NCBI RefSeq assembly: GCF_002082015.1
Contig: NZ_CP015109.1
Span: 2,075,001 to 2,139,000, forward strand
Origin: Sporosarcina ureae
GTDB lineage: Bacteria > Bacillota > Bacilli > Bacillales_A > Planococcaceae
DNA: 64,000 nt
Direction of reading: 5' to 3'
A program made the translations under genes and the position numbers. Below are positions 17,947-28,441 of this stretch, piece after piece (the stretch's first letter is position 1; every line of letters starts with the position of its first letter). The notes under the pieces are model-generated. The model saw only the letters and a list, made by a program, of their open reading frames with translations. It searched no databases and was not told the origin of the DNA.

Positions 17947-19071
17947 TCACATATTATCACATAATACTTGGTTAAATAATTTATTGGTCGATTGACTAGG
18001 GGATATACCTAATTCCTCAATCAATTTCTCTTTGAAGTGATGATATGCCTTGATGGCCTCTGTTCTTTTACCTTGTTGTAGATAATGTGTTAGAAGTTGC
18101 TGTAGAGCTTGTTCAGAGTATGGATCCAATTGAATTAAACGTTCCAGTGAAGATTGGATGTGGGTGGTATCTTGTGCAGTTCTGTAATAACTAATCATCA
18201 GGTGTAGCAATTGTATCGCCTGTCGTTTCATACGTTCAGCATGTGTGTAGGACCAGTCATAGCCTTCTAATTCCAAGTAATCACCTTCATAATCTCGAAT
18301 GCTTTTTTTAAACGAATCAATAGAAGACCCTGTCGCCACGGTGTGTTGCTGAACGAGTTTCTCCATTTCCAGTGCATCACAGTAGAAGTTTGATAACTTC
18401 ATACTATAGCTTTGATTAGTGAAAACAATCACTTTAGAAAAGCCTAACGATTCCAATGTTTTTCGTAAATGGGAAAGAGCGGTATGTAATTGTATTTTAG
18501 CTTTTGCATATTCAGTATCCGGCCAAAGTGTCTCAATCAGCACATCACGGTGGATTGATTCTTTATGATACGTTAAGAAAAAGGCGAATAGTTCTTTGAT
18601 TTTTATCGTTTTCCATTTAACTACCTCTTGTTTATATTGAACGATGAATTCTTGAAAACATTGGATTTGCAATAGTTCTCCTGATTCAGTTTGTGGAACA
18701 AATACAGAAGAGAGCGAATGTGTTAATCGCGCAATGGTATTTTCAAGACGTTCATTCTTTAGAGGTTTTAGTAGGTAGTCAATAGAGTTCAATTCAAACG
18801 CTTGGATTGCATAGTCACGGTAAGCCGAAACAAAAACAATTTTAATCGTTGGATCTATACTTAATAAGTGGTCGGCCAAATCGATTCCATCCATTCCTGG
18901 CATGGAGATGTCCAAAAAGGCTACGTTAAAAGAAAGATCTTGTATATCGTCGAGTAAATGCAATGGGTTGGTAAATGTTTTAACAACTTGTACTCCAGTG
19001 AATGTTGCCAGCTTATGTGCAAGTAGTTGCAAAGCTAACGGTTCATCATCTACTAGAATGGCACGAATCAT
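17947..19071 (-). CDS. Response regulator with REC, winged-helix and BTAD (SARP-like) domains
   Basis: 374 residues from ATG at 19071, with AAAGGAG upstream; a longer frame to 19119 has no site and would run into the palindrome. Receiver 1-115 (DDE 8-10, D54 in FLDISMPGMDG, LLKPL). Then a winged helix (about 150-225, DVLIETLWPD and HLRKTL) and a tetratricopeptide-like BTAD domain (about 255-370), as in SARP regulators. Such REC-wHTH-BTAD proteins are known in Bacillales and Paenibacillus beside 7TM-DISM or LytS-type kinases, which fits the converging hybrid kinase as partner. A perfect palindrome lies 36 nt before its start and a degenerate copy before cls. Confidence 0.85.
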   Translation of the reverse strand: MIRAILVDDEPLALQLLAHKLATFTGVQVVKTFTNPLHLLDDIQDLSFNVAFLDISMPGMDGIDLADHLLSIDPTIKIVFVSAYRDYAIQAFELNSIDYLLKPLKNERLENTIARLTHSLSSVFVPQTESGELLQIQCFQEFIVQYKQEVVKWKTIKIKELFAFFLTYHKESIHRDVLIETLWPDTEYAKAKIQLHTALSHLRKTLESLGFSKVIVFTNQSYSMKLSNFYCDALEMEKLVQQHTVATGSSIDSFKKSIRDYEGDYLELEGYDWSYTHAERMKRQAIQLLHLMISYYRTAQDTTHIQSSLERLIQLDPYSEQALQQLLTHYLQQGKRTEAIKAYHHFKEKLIEELGISPSQSTNKLFNQVLCDNM

Positions 19072-19106
19072 ATAGACCGACTCCTTTATAGAATAAATAG
19101 TACTTC

Positions 19107-19125
19107 TAGTATATGCCATATACTA
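19107..19125. promoter_or_regulatory. Perfect palindrome, candidate operator of the REC-BTAD gene
   Basis: TAGTATATG, one base, CATATACTA: 9-bp arms without mismatch, 36 nt upstream of the regulator start on the minus strand. Suggests autoregulation. Confidence 0.6.
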
Positions 19126-19203
19126 TCGTTTTTGTTTTATTAATAGTAGGTTTCTAGTATTTATTTGTAAATACTCTAGTTTCTATTGATGAAATATCAG
19201 CGT

Positions 19204-19222
19204 GAATACATGCCATATGCTA
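19204..19222. promoter_or_regulatory. Second, degenerate copy of the palindrome before cls
   Basis: GAATACATGCCATATGCTA matches the first copy at 14 of 19 positions including the whole centre ATGCCATAT. It lies 38 nt before the cls start. TATATT right after it could be the -10 of cls. Confidence 0.45.
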
Positions 19223-19260
19223 TATTAAAGACTACTTTCTAATGAAATGGAGCGGGAAAA

Positions 19261-20745
19261 ATGATAGAACTTCAAGAGATGTTGCTTGGTATGAAATTCG
19301 GTAATATCCTTACACTGCTCTTATCTATCGTCACAATCCTTAATATTCTACTATTAGCATGGGTTTTATTTATCGAAAGAAGGGATGTAGGAAATACGTG
19401 GGCATGGATTATGGTTCTAGTATTCCTTCCCATTTTCGGCTTTTTTATTTACCTGTTCTTTGGACGAAGTTTAAAACAAAAAAATTTCTATAACCTTTCC
19501 GTTGCAGAAAGAAAAGCTGAAAAAACGGAAGTGGACAAACAACTGCGACCAGAAAACTTGGCCAGACTAGAAAGCAATCCGTTATTAAAAGAACATACCG
19601 AATTAATCCACATGAATCTGAAATCTTCTCATGCACTGCTCTCCAAGGATAATCATATTGAAATCTTTGACGACGGACACAAAAAGTTTGCTGCAATGTT
19701 TGAAGATATTAGCTCTGCAACAAAAGAGATCAATATCCAGTATTACATTATTCAATCCGATTCTCTCGGCATTAGATTGCGTGATCTGTTGATTCAAAAA
19801 GCGAAAGAGGGAGTAAAAGTACGGCTCTTGTATGATGAGGTAGGCTCGAAGAAAACACCGCCCAGGTTCTATAATGAATTACGTGCAGTGGGTGGAGGAG
19901 TGGAAGTATTTTTTCCATCCATGTTCCGACTAATAAATTTCCGTGTAAATAATCGAAATCACCGAAAGCTGTGTATCATCGATGGTGAAATTGCGTATAT
20001 TGGTGGTTTCAATGTTGGAGATGAGTATCTTGGTCTTGATAAGAAATTTGGTTATTGGCGCGATACCCACCTCAGAATTAGGGGTGGTGCGGTCAATCAT
20101 ATTCAAGGGAAATTCATTCTAGATTGGCATCAAGCAAGTAAAAAAGAGCTGGGGGATTTGAGAGAATACTTGTTCCAGACTGAAGAACAGAACGGCACAA
20201 GCCCAGTGCAAATCGTTTCAAGTGGGCCGAATTCCGAGACGGAACACTTAAAAAATATGTACATCAAATTATTACTATCTGCTAAAAAAACTGTCTATAT
20301 ACAGACACCGTACTTTATTCCAGATACAAGTTTTATGGATGCCTGCAAGATTGCATTGTTATCAGGGATTGATGTGCAGATTATGATTCCATGTAAGCCA
20401 GATCATCCTTTTGTCTACTGGGCGACTTGGTCGTATGTCGGTGATTTGCTGGATTATGGTGCGAAAATATTGTTATATGAGAACGGCTTTTTACACGCGA
20501 AGACGATTGTAGTGGATGAGGAAGTGTCGGTAGTAGGGACTATGAATATCGATTCACGGAGCTTCCGATTAAATTTTGAAGTGACTGCGATTGTCTATGA
20601 TAAGAAGGTAGCAAAACAACTGACAGACTTATTTAGTCAAGACACGAAACTTAGTTCTGAGCTAACGAAAGAACGTTATGAAGAGCGATCATTACTGATT
20701 AAGTTTAAGCAATCAATTTCTCGGTTATTGTCACCAGTACTGTAA
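19261..20745 (+). CDS. cls: Cardiolipin synthase
   Basis: 494 residues, the usual length. Two N-terminal membrane spans (about 12-33 and 43-62), then two phospholipase D-type HKD motifs: NHRKLCIIDGEIAYIGGFN and FLHAKTIVVDEEVSVVGTMN. These catalyse transphosphatidylation of two phosphatidylglycerols to cardiolipin plus glycerol at the membrane. The ATG follows GGAGCGGG. It diverges from the REC-BTAD regulator, and the shared palindrome suggests that regulator controls membrane lipid composition here, which is inference. Confidence 0.95.
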   Translation: MIELQEMLLGMKFGNILTLLLSIVTILNILLLAWVLFIERRDVGNTWAWIMVLVFLPIFGFFIYLFFGRSLKQKNFYNLSVAERKAEKTEVDKQLRPENLARLESNPLLKEHTELIHMNLKSSHALLSKDNHIEIFDDGHKKFAAMFEDISSATKEINIQYYIIQSDSLGIRLRDLLIQKAKEGVKVRLLYDEVGSKKTPPRFYNELRAVGGGVEVFFPSMFRLINFRVNNRNHRKLCIIDGEIAYIGGFNVGDEYLGLDKKFGYWRDTHLRIRGGAVNHIQGKFILDWHQASKKELGDLREYLFQTEEQNGTSPVQIVSSGPNSETEHLKNMYIKLLLSAKKTVYIQTPYFIPDTSFMDACKIALLSGIDVQIMIPCKPDHPFVYWATWSYVGDLLDYGAKILLYENGFLHAKTIVVDEEVSVVGTMNIDSRSFRLNFEVTAIVYDKKVAKQLTDLFSQDTKLSSELTKERYEERSLLIKFKQSISRLLSPVL

Positions 20746-20797
20746 AGGGGTAAAGAATATACTATACTAGTTTGCATAGTAACAAGATTATATAAAA

Positions 20798-20826
20798 AAG
20801 AAGCAGCCTTGTGCTGCTTCTTTTTG
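20798..20826. terminator. Bidirectional terminator between cls and topB
   Basis: Stem AAGAAGCAGC / GCTGCTTCTT with a 5-nt loop, A run on the left and T run on the right. Confidence 0.9.
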
Positions 20827-20840
20827 TATCAGTAATTCAT

Positions 20841-22979
20841 TTACATAAAGACTAAGTTTAGTTTACCGTCTTTTAGCTCCAAGGAAGCATCAAACTTTTT
20901 CCCATCGGCTGAAGTGAAGCCTTTGATGACATTCGTTTGTCCTTTAGTACAAAGCAATTTTACTTGGGGCACCGTTAGTTTCTTTTTCAAGAAGAGCCCT
21001 GGGAACGTTTGCTTACAACCATTTTTATAGTTACTACAGCCATAGAATTTTGGATGTTCAATAATATTTCCTTTACCGCATCGTGGACAGGGAGCTACTT
21101 CAGTTCGTGTATAGGAACCTTTGCCCGATGAGGGACGTGGAGGTAGCACGATATCGATCGTCTGTTTTTCGAGCTGAACAGGTACATCTTCAATCAGTTT
21201 TTGGATAAACTTCGATACGCTACCTAAAAAGTGCTGACCTGTACCTTCACCATTTCCTATTTTCTTTAAATACGTTTCCCACTTCGCTGTCATAGAAGGA
21301 CTAGCAAGAAGACTACCTTCAATGGTCTGGCATAGTACACGTCCTTTATCGGTGATAGAAACAATGTTTTTGGATACAGAAATATAGCCGTGCTTTTTAA
21401 TCGTCTCGATAATCCCACTCCGTGTAGCTTCGGTTCCAAGGCCTTCTATTTCTTTTAAGATATTCGTCTCACTTTGATCTTCCACCAATTTCCCACATGT
21501 TTTCATCATCGCAATCAGCTGGCCTTCAGTGTAAGGTTTGGGTGGCTGAGTTGCACCTTCTTTTATGCTGATTTCACTTTGTACGGCCTCCTTGGGCTCA
21601 AGTGGAGGTAAGGCGGGTTCTTCGGAATCCTTTGCTCTCTTTGGTGCAACGAAAAGCTCTTTCCAACCTTTATCACGTTCAGTCTTACCTGTCGTAAAGA
21701 ACGGCAATCCGTTGACGTCAGTAGTGACCTTTGTTTCGGTATACAAATAATCACGGTGGAACATAGCTAGCGTCGTTCGAATGACTTCTTCATACAGATT
21801 ACGTTCGAGAGGTGACAACTTTGTCAGTGCTGCGGATGTAGGTAGTTTTTTCGTTGGAATGATTGCGTAGTGCTCTTGAACTTTTGAGCTGTCCACATAG
21901 CGTTTTTTCGGTGTACGTGATGCCACCTCAAATGGCTGGTCAATCAACTTCTGATAGTCTTCTATTGCCGCTTCCAAATATGTGAATTCGCTCGGTGTAA
22001 TATGCCTTGTATCTGTTCTTGGATACGAGACGAGTTTTTTTTCATATAGAGTTTGCATCGTTTTTAATACAGTCGCAGGACTCGCTTTCCACCGTCTATT
22101 GGCAGTCGCCTGTAAGGTAGAAAGGGAGTGCAATTGTGGCGGTGGTGTTCGTTTATCTGTGTTCGTTAACTCGGTAATGACGCCAGGAGTCCGCTTGGTG
22201 ATATTACGACTGTTTAAGGCTTCTGCAATTAATTCTCGCTTCGGTTCTTTTAATTTAGCTTTTCCTTTATATATTCCTTTTTCTGCAGTAAATATAGCTT
22301 CAGCTTCAAAAAATGGTTCTGAGACGAATGTCTCAATCTCACGCTGGCGTTGATAGATTAAATAAACGGTGGGTGATTGAACACGACCAATAGGGAACAC
22401 TTCCTGAACTCCTTTGGCTTTCAACAGCAATGTATAGAGCCTAGAACCATTCATGCCTACGAGCCAGTCGCTGATTTGCCGTGCTTTTGCTTCTTCATAG
22501 AGTTGTAGATCTTGTCGATTATCCCGTAGATTCTCAAAGCCTTTACGTACTTCATCCGATTCCAGCGAGTTAATCCATAGTCGCTCAATCTTCTGGTTGC
22601 GAGCCCCGGTCATGTAGTAGATGGAGTAAAAGATATTGGATCCTTCACGATCCACGTCACATGCATTAATGACATGATCTGTTGCACGAATGAGCTTCTT
22701 AACGACCTGAAATTGCTTATACTTTCCCGGGGCAACTTGAAACTCGTATCGCTCCGGCAAAATAGGCAGGTTGCCAAGCGACCAGCGCTTCCATGCAGGG
22801 TTGTATGTATGTGGTTCTTTTAACTCTACTAGATGACCGACGCCCCACGTAATGAAGGCACCTTGTGGAAATGTTTGGCATGGTTGTATTTCTGTATAGC
22901 CGTCATGTTTGCGGGTAGTGAATGCATCCGCGTAGGCTTTGGCCTGGGATGGTTTTTCTGCTAGGATGACTGGTTTCAT
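20841..22979 (-). CDS. topB: DNA topoisomerase III
   Basis: 712 residues. Toprim domain at the N-terminus (AEKPSQA, then DVDREGSN with the acidic metal residues), type IA core with IGRVQSPTV and the catalytic tyrosine in KLVSYPRTDTRHI, and a C-terminal zinc finger CPRCGKGN...CSNYKNGC. The family relaxes negative supercoils and decatenates DNA through a 5'-phosphotyrosine. Good AGAGGTG site before the ATG; no operon partners visible. The 390-bp region beyond its start is AT-rich and holds the promoter of the tct operon. Confidence 0.95.
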   Translation of the reverse strand: MKPVILAEKPSQAKAYADAFTTRKHDGYTEIQPCQTFPQGAFITWGVGHLVELKEPHTYNPAWKRWSLGNLPILPERYEFQVAPGKYKQFQVVKKLIRATDHVINACDVDREGSNIFYSIYYMTGARNQKIERLWINSLESDEVRKGFENLRDNRQDLQLYEEAKARQISDWLVGMNGSRLYTLLLKAKGVQEVFPIGRVQSPTVYLIYQRQREIETFVSEPFFEAEAIFTAEKGIYKGKAKLKEPKRELIAEALNSRNITKRTPGVITELTNTDKRTPPPQLHSLSTLQATANRRWKASPATVLKTMQTLYEKKLVSYPRTDTRHITPSEFTYLEAAIEDYQKLIDQPFEVASRTPKKRYVDSSKVQEHYAIIPTKKLPTSAALTKLSPLERNLYEEVIRTTLAMFHRDYLYTETKVTTDVNGLPFFTTGKTERDKGWKELFVAPKRAKDSEEPALPPLEPKEAVQSEISIKEGATQPPKPYTEGQLIAMMKTCGKLVEDQSETNILKEIEGLGTEATRSGIIETIKKHGYISVSKNIVSITDKGRVLCQTIEGSLLASPSMTAKWETYLKKIGNGEGTGQHFLGSVSKFIQKLIEDVPVQLEKQTIDIVLPPRPSSGKGSYTRTEVAPCPRCGKGNIIEHPKFYGCSNYKNGCKQTFPGLFLKKKLTVPQVKLLCTKGQTNVIKGFTSADGKKFDASLELKDGKLNLVFM

Positions 22980-23329
22980 AATAACACCTCTTTCAATGAT
23001 CAGATGGAAATGTTAGTTCTTATATTATCGCATAAGAAGTGAACAAAGACACTCAGATTTAATTGGAATTCTTAAACTGTAAAGGTTTAGTGTTCACCTT
23101 GAAAGTGCTGAAGAGAATGCTGTTTTCAATAGAAAACTTATGTGTAATGTATTGTTAATTGATGATTTAATTAAGAATAAAAATAAGTTTGAGGAAACTG
23201 TTGGGAGTAATAAAAAATGTCAGCGTTGAATATCCGGTAGTTTATATGGAAGTATTAGAATACCGGTAATTAGAAGAGTTATATTAAAATAAAGATGAAT
23301 TATAGTTGTAAAATTTGAAAAATAAAATA

Positions 23330-23358
23330 TTGACATGGATGCAATCGTCAGTTACAAT
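23330..23358 (+). promoter_or_regulatory. Consensus sigma-A promoter of the tct operon
   Basis: TTGACA (23330-23335), 17-bp spacer, TACAAT (23353-23358), about 50 nt before tctB. The rest of the 22980-23370 gap is AT-rich; CCGGTA occurs at about 23230 and 23264 as a possible operator pair, otherwise I see nothing. Confidence 0.8.
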
Positions 23359-23408
23359 TTTCGTATTAGTAAGTGAATTCCGCAAATGAAAAAGATGAGG
23401 TGAATACA

Positions 23409-23864
23409 TTGAATTCAAAAGCGTTGTCCTTAATTTTGTTAGTAGCGACTGGTTCGATAGGTGTCATATATTATCTTTCGACTAACAGTCTTAGAAGATT
23501 GACAGGTTCAAGCTCTAATGAAATAGGAGCAGATTACTTTCCAAGGCTATTGGCAATAATTCTTGTTGCTTTAACAGTCTTAAGCATAATACAAACACTT
23601 TTAGAAAAAGAAAGTGAGAAGATAGATTTAGGAAACTGGAAAATGGTTGTAGCCACTTTAATTCTTACACCTATATACATTTCTTTATGGGTGTTTGTCG
23701 GTTACTTCTATATTATAACATTTGTATTTTTATTCGGTCTGATATATATATATCAAGCAGATAGAAAGTCAAAGAGAATGTTGATTATAAATACTATTAC
23801 TACATCCTCTGTTCTTGTCATGATATATGTGTTTTTCGGTTTACTTTTAGACGTAACATTTTAG
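23409..23864 (+). CDS. tctB: Tripartite tricarboxylate transporter, small membrane subunit TctB
   Basis: 151 residues from TTG 23409, chosen for GATGAGGTG 7 nt upstream; the frame extends to GTG 23373 without a site. Four hydrophobic segments, with the GADYFPRLLA motif between the first two that is typical of TctB. TctB partners with TctA in the membrane; with TctC it forms a secondary carrier for organic acids. First gene of tctBAC. Confidence 0.85.
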   Translation: MNSKALSLILLVATGSIGVIYYLSTNSLRRLTGSSSNEIGADYFPRLLAIILVALTVLSIIQTLLEKESEKIDLGNWKMVVATLILTPIYISLWVFVGYFYIITFVFLFGLIYIYQADRKSKRMLIINTITTSSVLVMIYVFFGLLLDVTF

Positions 23865-23879
23865 GGAGGGGGGGATATT

Positions 23880-25382
23880 TTGAGTTTTTTAGACTTTGAT
23901 TTCACAACTTTGTTAACGCTTTCAAATTTAATAGCAATATTTGTTGGAACTATCGTAGGATTAATTATTGGAGCATTACCAGGGCTAGGTGCAACAATGG
24001 CAGTAATTTTTTTACTACCATTTACTTATACAATGGAACCAGTAGCTGCTGTTTTGTTATTGCTAGCAGCCTTCCAAGCAGCCGAATATGGTGGGTCTAT
24101 ATCTGCAATTACATTAGGTATACCGGGAACTCCGGCAGCAGTAGCAACTGCTCAAGATGGTATACCCCTAGCAAGAAATGAATCTCCAGGTAAAGCTTTG
24201 GGAATCTCACTAAATGCGAGTGTAATTGGAGGAATTGTAGGCGCGCTGTGTTTAATTTTTTTTACAGAACCATTTGCAAATTTTGCGTTAAGACTATCAG
24301 ATCCGGAATTTTTCTTGTTAGGCTTGATGGGATTGATTGCAGTAGCGTCAATCAGTACGAAAGGTGAAATGACAAAAAGTCTCATCTCGGTTGTTCTTGG
24401 ATTAATGGTAGGCACAATCGGTATGGACATGTTTACCGGTCAACCTCGTTTTATTATGGGGCAATTGGAACTAATGGAAGGTTTAGGAATTGTCGCTTTA
24501 CTAATTGGAATATTTGCGATTCCTGAAATTTTGAGAGTGGTAAAGGACGATTTACACACTCAATTTGCCTCTCAAGCGAGTAATCTCTCGACAAAGTTAA
24601 CAAGGAAAGATATGAAGACGATTGCTAAACCAGCTGGAGTAGGTTCAACAATCGGGACAATTTCAGGTTTATTACCGGGATTAGGAACTGTAGCGGCTGC
24701 ATGGTTCTCATATATTGCCGCTAAAAAATTATCCAAAAGTCCCGAAACGTTTGGGAAGGGAAACCCGGAAGGTATTGCTGCACCTGAATCGGCAAATAAC
24801 GCGTCAGTTGGTGGAGCGCTTATCCCGTTATTTGCACTAGGGATTCCAGGTTCAGTAGGAATAGCAGTAGTTATGAGTGCATTTATCGTCCACGGTATCC
24901 AACCAGGTCCACGAATCTTTACAAAAGATCCTACATTAACATATGGCATACTATACGGTTTCTTACTAACAACACTTGCATTATACATAATTGGAAGATT
25001 TCTTACTCCTTTATTTGCAAGAGTGTTAGTAGTACCAAATTCTTTTCTTATGCCAATTGTTTATGTAATCGCTATAATTGGTGGATTTTCAGCTACTAGC
25101 AGATATTTTGATATATGGTTATCGCTAATTCTAGGGCTTATTTCACTTCTTTTTGTTCTATCCCGCTTCTCAATTGCTGCATTTGTTATGGCTTTTGTAT
25201 TGAGTCCGGTCATTGAAGTTGGGTTAAGGCGATCTTTATTAATTTCGGGAGGTAGCTACTCTATTTTCTTTACAAGACCCATTTCATTAATATTACTAAT
25301 CATCATTATTTTAATGTTAATGACACCGGTGTTTCGAAAGCTTGGTGAACGACGAAAACGAAATAAATTAGACAGTAATTAA
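23880..25382 (+). CDS. tctA: Tripartite tricarboxylate transporter, large permease TctA
   Basis: 500 residues from TTG 23880 behind GGGAGGGGGG. About 12 membrane spans and the two internally related TctA signatures, GALPGLGATMA near residue 33 and GLLPGLGTVAAAW near 260, plus the GIPGTPAA and GIPGSVGIA glycine-proline loops. The family imports citrate, aromatic dicarboxylates and similar acids. Substrate cannot be read from sequence; its place before a catabolic island suggests the compound degraded there. Confidence 0.93.
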   Translation: MSFLDFDFTTLLTLSNLIAIFVGTIVGLIIGALPGLGATMAVIFLLPFTYTMEPVAAVLLLLAAFQAAEYGGSISAITLGIPGTPAAVATAQDGIPLARNESPGKALGISLNASVIGGIVGALCLIFFTEPFANFALRLSDPEFFLLGLMGLIAVASISTKGEMTKSLISVVLGLMVGTIGMDMFTGQPRFIMGQLELMEGLGIVALLIGIFAIPEILRVVKDDLHTQFASQASNLSTKLTRKDMKTIAKPAGVGSTIGTISGLLPGLGTVAAAWFSYIAAKKLSKSPETFGKGNPEGIAAPESANNASVGGALIPLFALGIPGSVGIAVVMSAFIVHGIQPGPRIFTKDPTLTYGILYGFLLTTLALYIIGRFLTPLFARVLVVPNSFLMPIVYVIAIIGGFSATSRYFDIWLSLILGLISLLFVLSRFSIAAFVMAFVLSPVIEVGLRRSLLISGGSYSIFFTRPISLILLIIIILMLMTPVFRKLGERRKRNKLDSN

Positions 25383-25438
25383 AAAGAGCATTAAAAGATT
25401 AGAAAACAAAACTACTAAATAATAAGGGGGATACATCA

Positions 25439-26434
25439 TTGAAAAAATTCACAGGAATTATTTTGTCAGCAATATTGTTGTTAATAGTCGCGGGGTGCTC
25501 AGGTAAAGCTGAATCCAATTCAAAAGATGCAGGATCAGGAGAGGGAAATTTTCCGGAAAATTCAATAACAGTGTTAGTTCCTTATGCTCCAGGATCGTTT
25601 CCCGATAATAGTGCTCGTAAACTAACGCAGCTAGCTGAAAGTAACTTGCCGAATGGTCAGTCCTTTAATATTGAAAACGTTGAAGGCGGCGGCGGAATTA
25701 TCGCTATGACTCAGTTAATGAATGCTAAGCCAGACGGTTATACGATAGCTTATGGTTCAGTATCTCATGTTAGTGTGCTACCACATATGGGAGATGCATC
25801 ATTTACTCATGATAGTTTCCAACCGATTATGAAAGATTTCGCACCCATCCCTTTACTGATGGTACGGACTGATGCTCCATATGATAACTTCGATGAATGG
25901 AAAGAATATGTAGAAGCTAATCCTGGTAAATTCTCCTATGCAACGACTGGACCAGGTAGTATTTCCAACTTGAACATGGTTGCTGTAGCAAAAGAACTTA
26001 ATCTTGATGTTAAAAACATCACATATGAAGGTGGTTCACAAGGGATTACAGCGTTATTAGGTAAGAATATCGATGGGGCAGTTGTTATGCCGAGCGATGC
26101 ATTAGAACATATTGAGGCTGGAACGTTAAAACCTATAGTTGAATTTGGCCCAGATACAGAATATGAAGATGCGAAATCGCTCGGAGACTTAGATCTGCCA
26201 GAAGGTGTACAGGCCTTCAGTATGTTGTTTGCACCGAAGGGAATTCCAGAAACAGAGCTAGAAGTATTACATGATGCTTTTAAGAAAGCACACGAAAGTG
26301 ATGAATACAAAGAATACACAGAAAATATAAATGCGAAACAGTTTTATTTAAATCCTGAAGACTCGCAAAAAAATGTTACAGAAACGCATGAGTTAGTTGG
26401 TAAACTCTTAAAGGAACTCGGGGTCATTGAATAA
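25439..26434 (+). CDS. tctC: Tripartite tricarboxylate transporter substrate-binding lipoprotein TctC
   Basis: 331 residues from TTG 25439 (AAGGGGG upstream). Signal peptide ending in the lipobox VAGC with lipidated Cys about residue 20. Bug/TctC fold: ITVLVPYAPGS near 43 and NVEGGGGIIAMTQL near 76, both carboxylate-binding loops, and the YATTGPGSISNL region. It captures the substrate outside the cell and delivers it to TctAB. A strong hairpin follows, ending the tct unit. Confidence 0.92.
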   Translation: MKKFTGIILSAILLLIVAGCSGKAESNSKDAGSGEGNFPENSITVLVPYAPGSFPDNSARKLTQLAESNLPNGQSFNIENVEGGGGIIAMTQLMNAKPDGYTIAYGSVSHVSVLPHMGDASFTHDSFQPIMKDFAPIPLLMVRTDAPYDNFDEWKEYVEANPGKFSYATTGPGSISNLNMVAVAKELNLDVKNITYEGGSQGITALLGKNIDGAVVMPSDALEHIEAGTLKPIVEFGPDTEYEDAKSLGDLDLPEGVQAFSMLFAPKGIPETELEVLHDAFKKAHESDEYKEYTENINAKQFYLNPEDSQKNVTETHELVGKLLKELGVIE

Positions 26435-26459
26435 ATAGACCGAAATATAGTTGTAACTA

Positions 26460-26514
26460 TTTAAGTAGATGTTGGGAGGAATTTAATTCTTACCGGCATC
26501 TACTTAAATTTTAT
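26460..26514 (+). terminator. Terminator after tctC
   Basis: Perfect 12-bp stem TTTAAGTAGATG / CATCTACTTAAA (26460-26471, 26497-26508) followed by TTTTATG. Confidence 0.75.
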
Positions 26515-26528
26515 GTCGTTGTATTTAA

Positions 26529-28214
<1,686 letters not shown>

Positions 28215-28441
28215 AATCTATATATTTCTTAGAGACTAATCGAAAATTAACTAATTTGCTATCTTATCAGACTATTTAGGTTTTTGTATTGATTAAACAA
28301 TAGAATAAGTTTACAATTTAATTAACACAAAAGATATTTATTTCCGTATAGGGAATTCTTATGAAAGCGTAACCATTAAATGAAGAAGAATTTTGCAAAC
28401 GGTTTATTATAATCAATTCCAATATAGAAAGGGAGATCAAC

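Noticed and set aside
21565..22353. Plus-strand frames opposite topB
   Set aside because: Antisense shadows without ribosome sites; topB itself is clear on the other strand.
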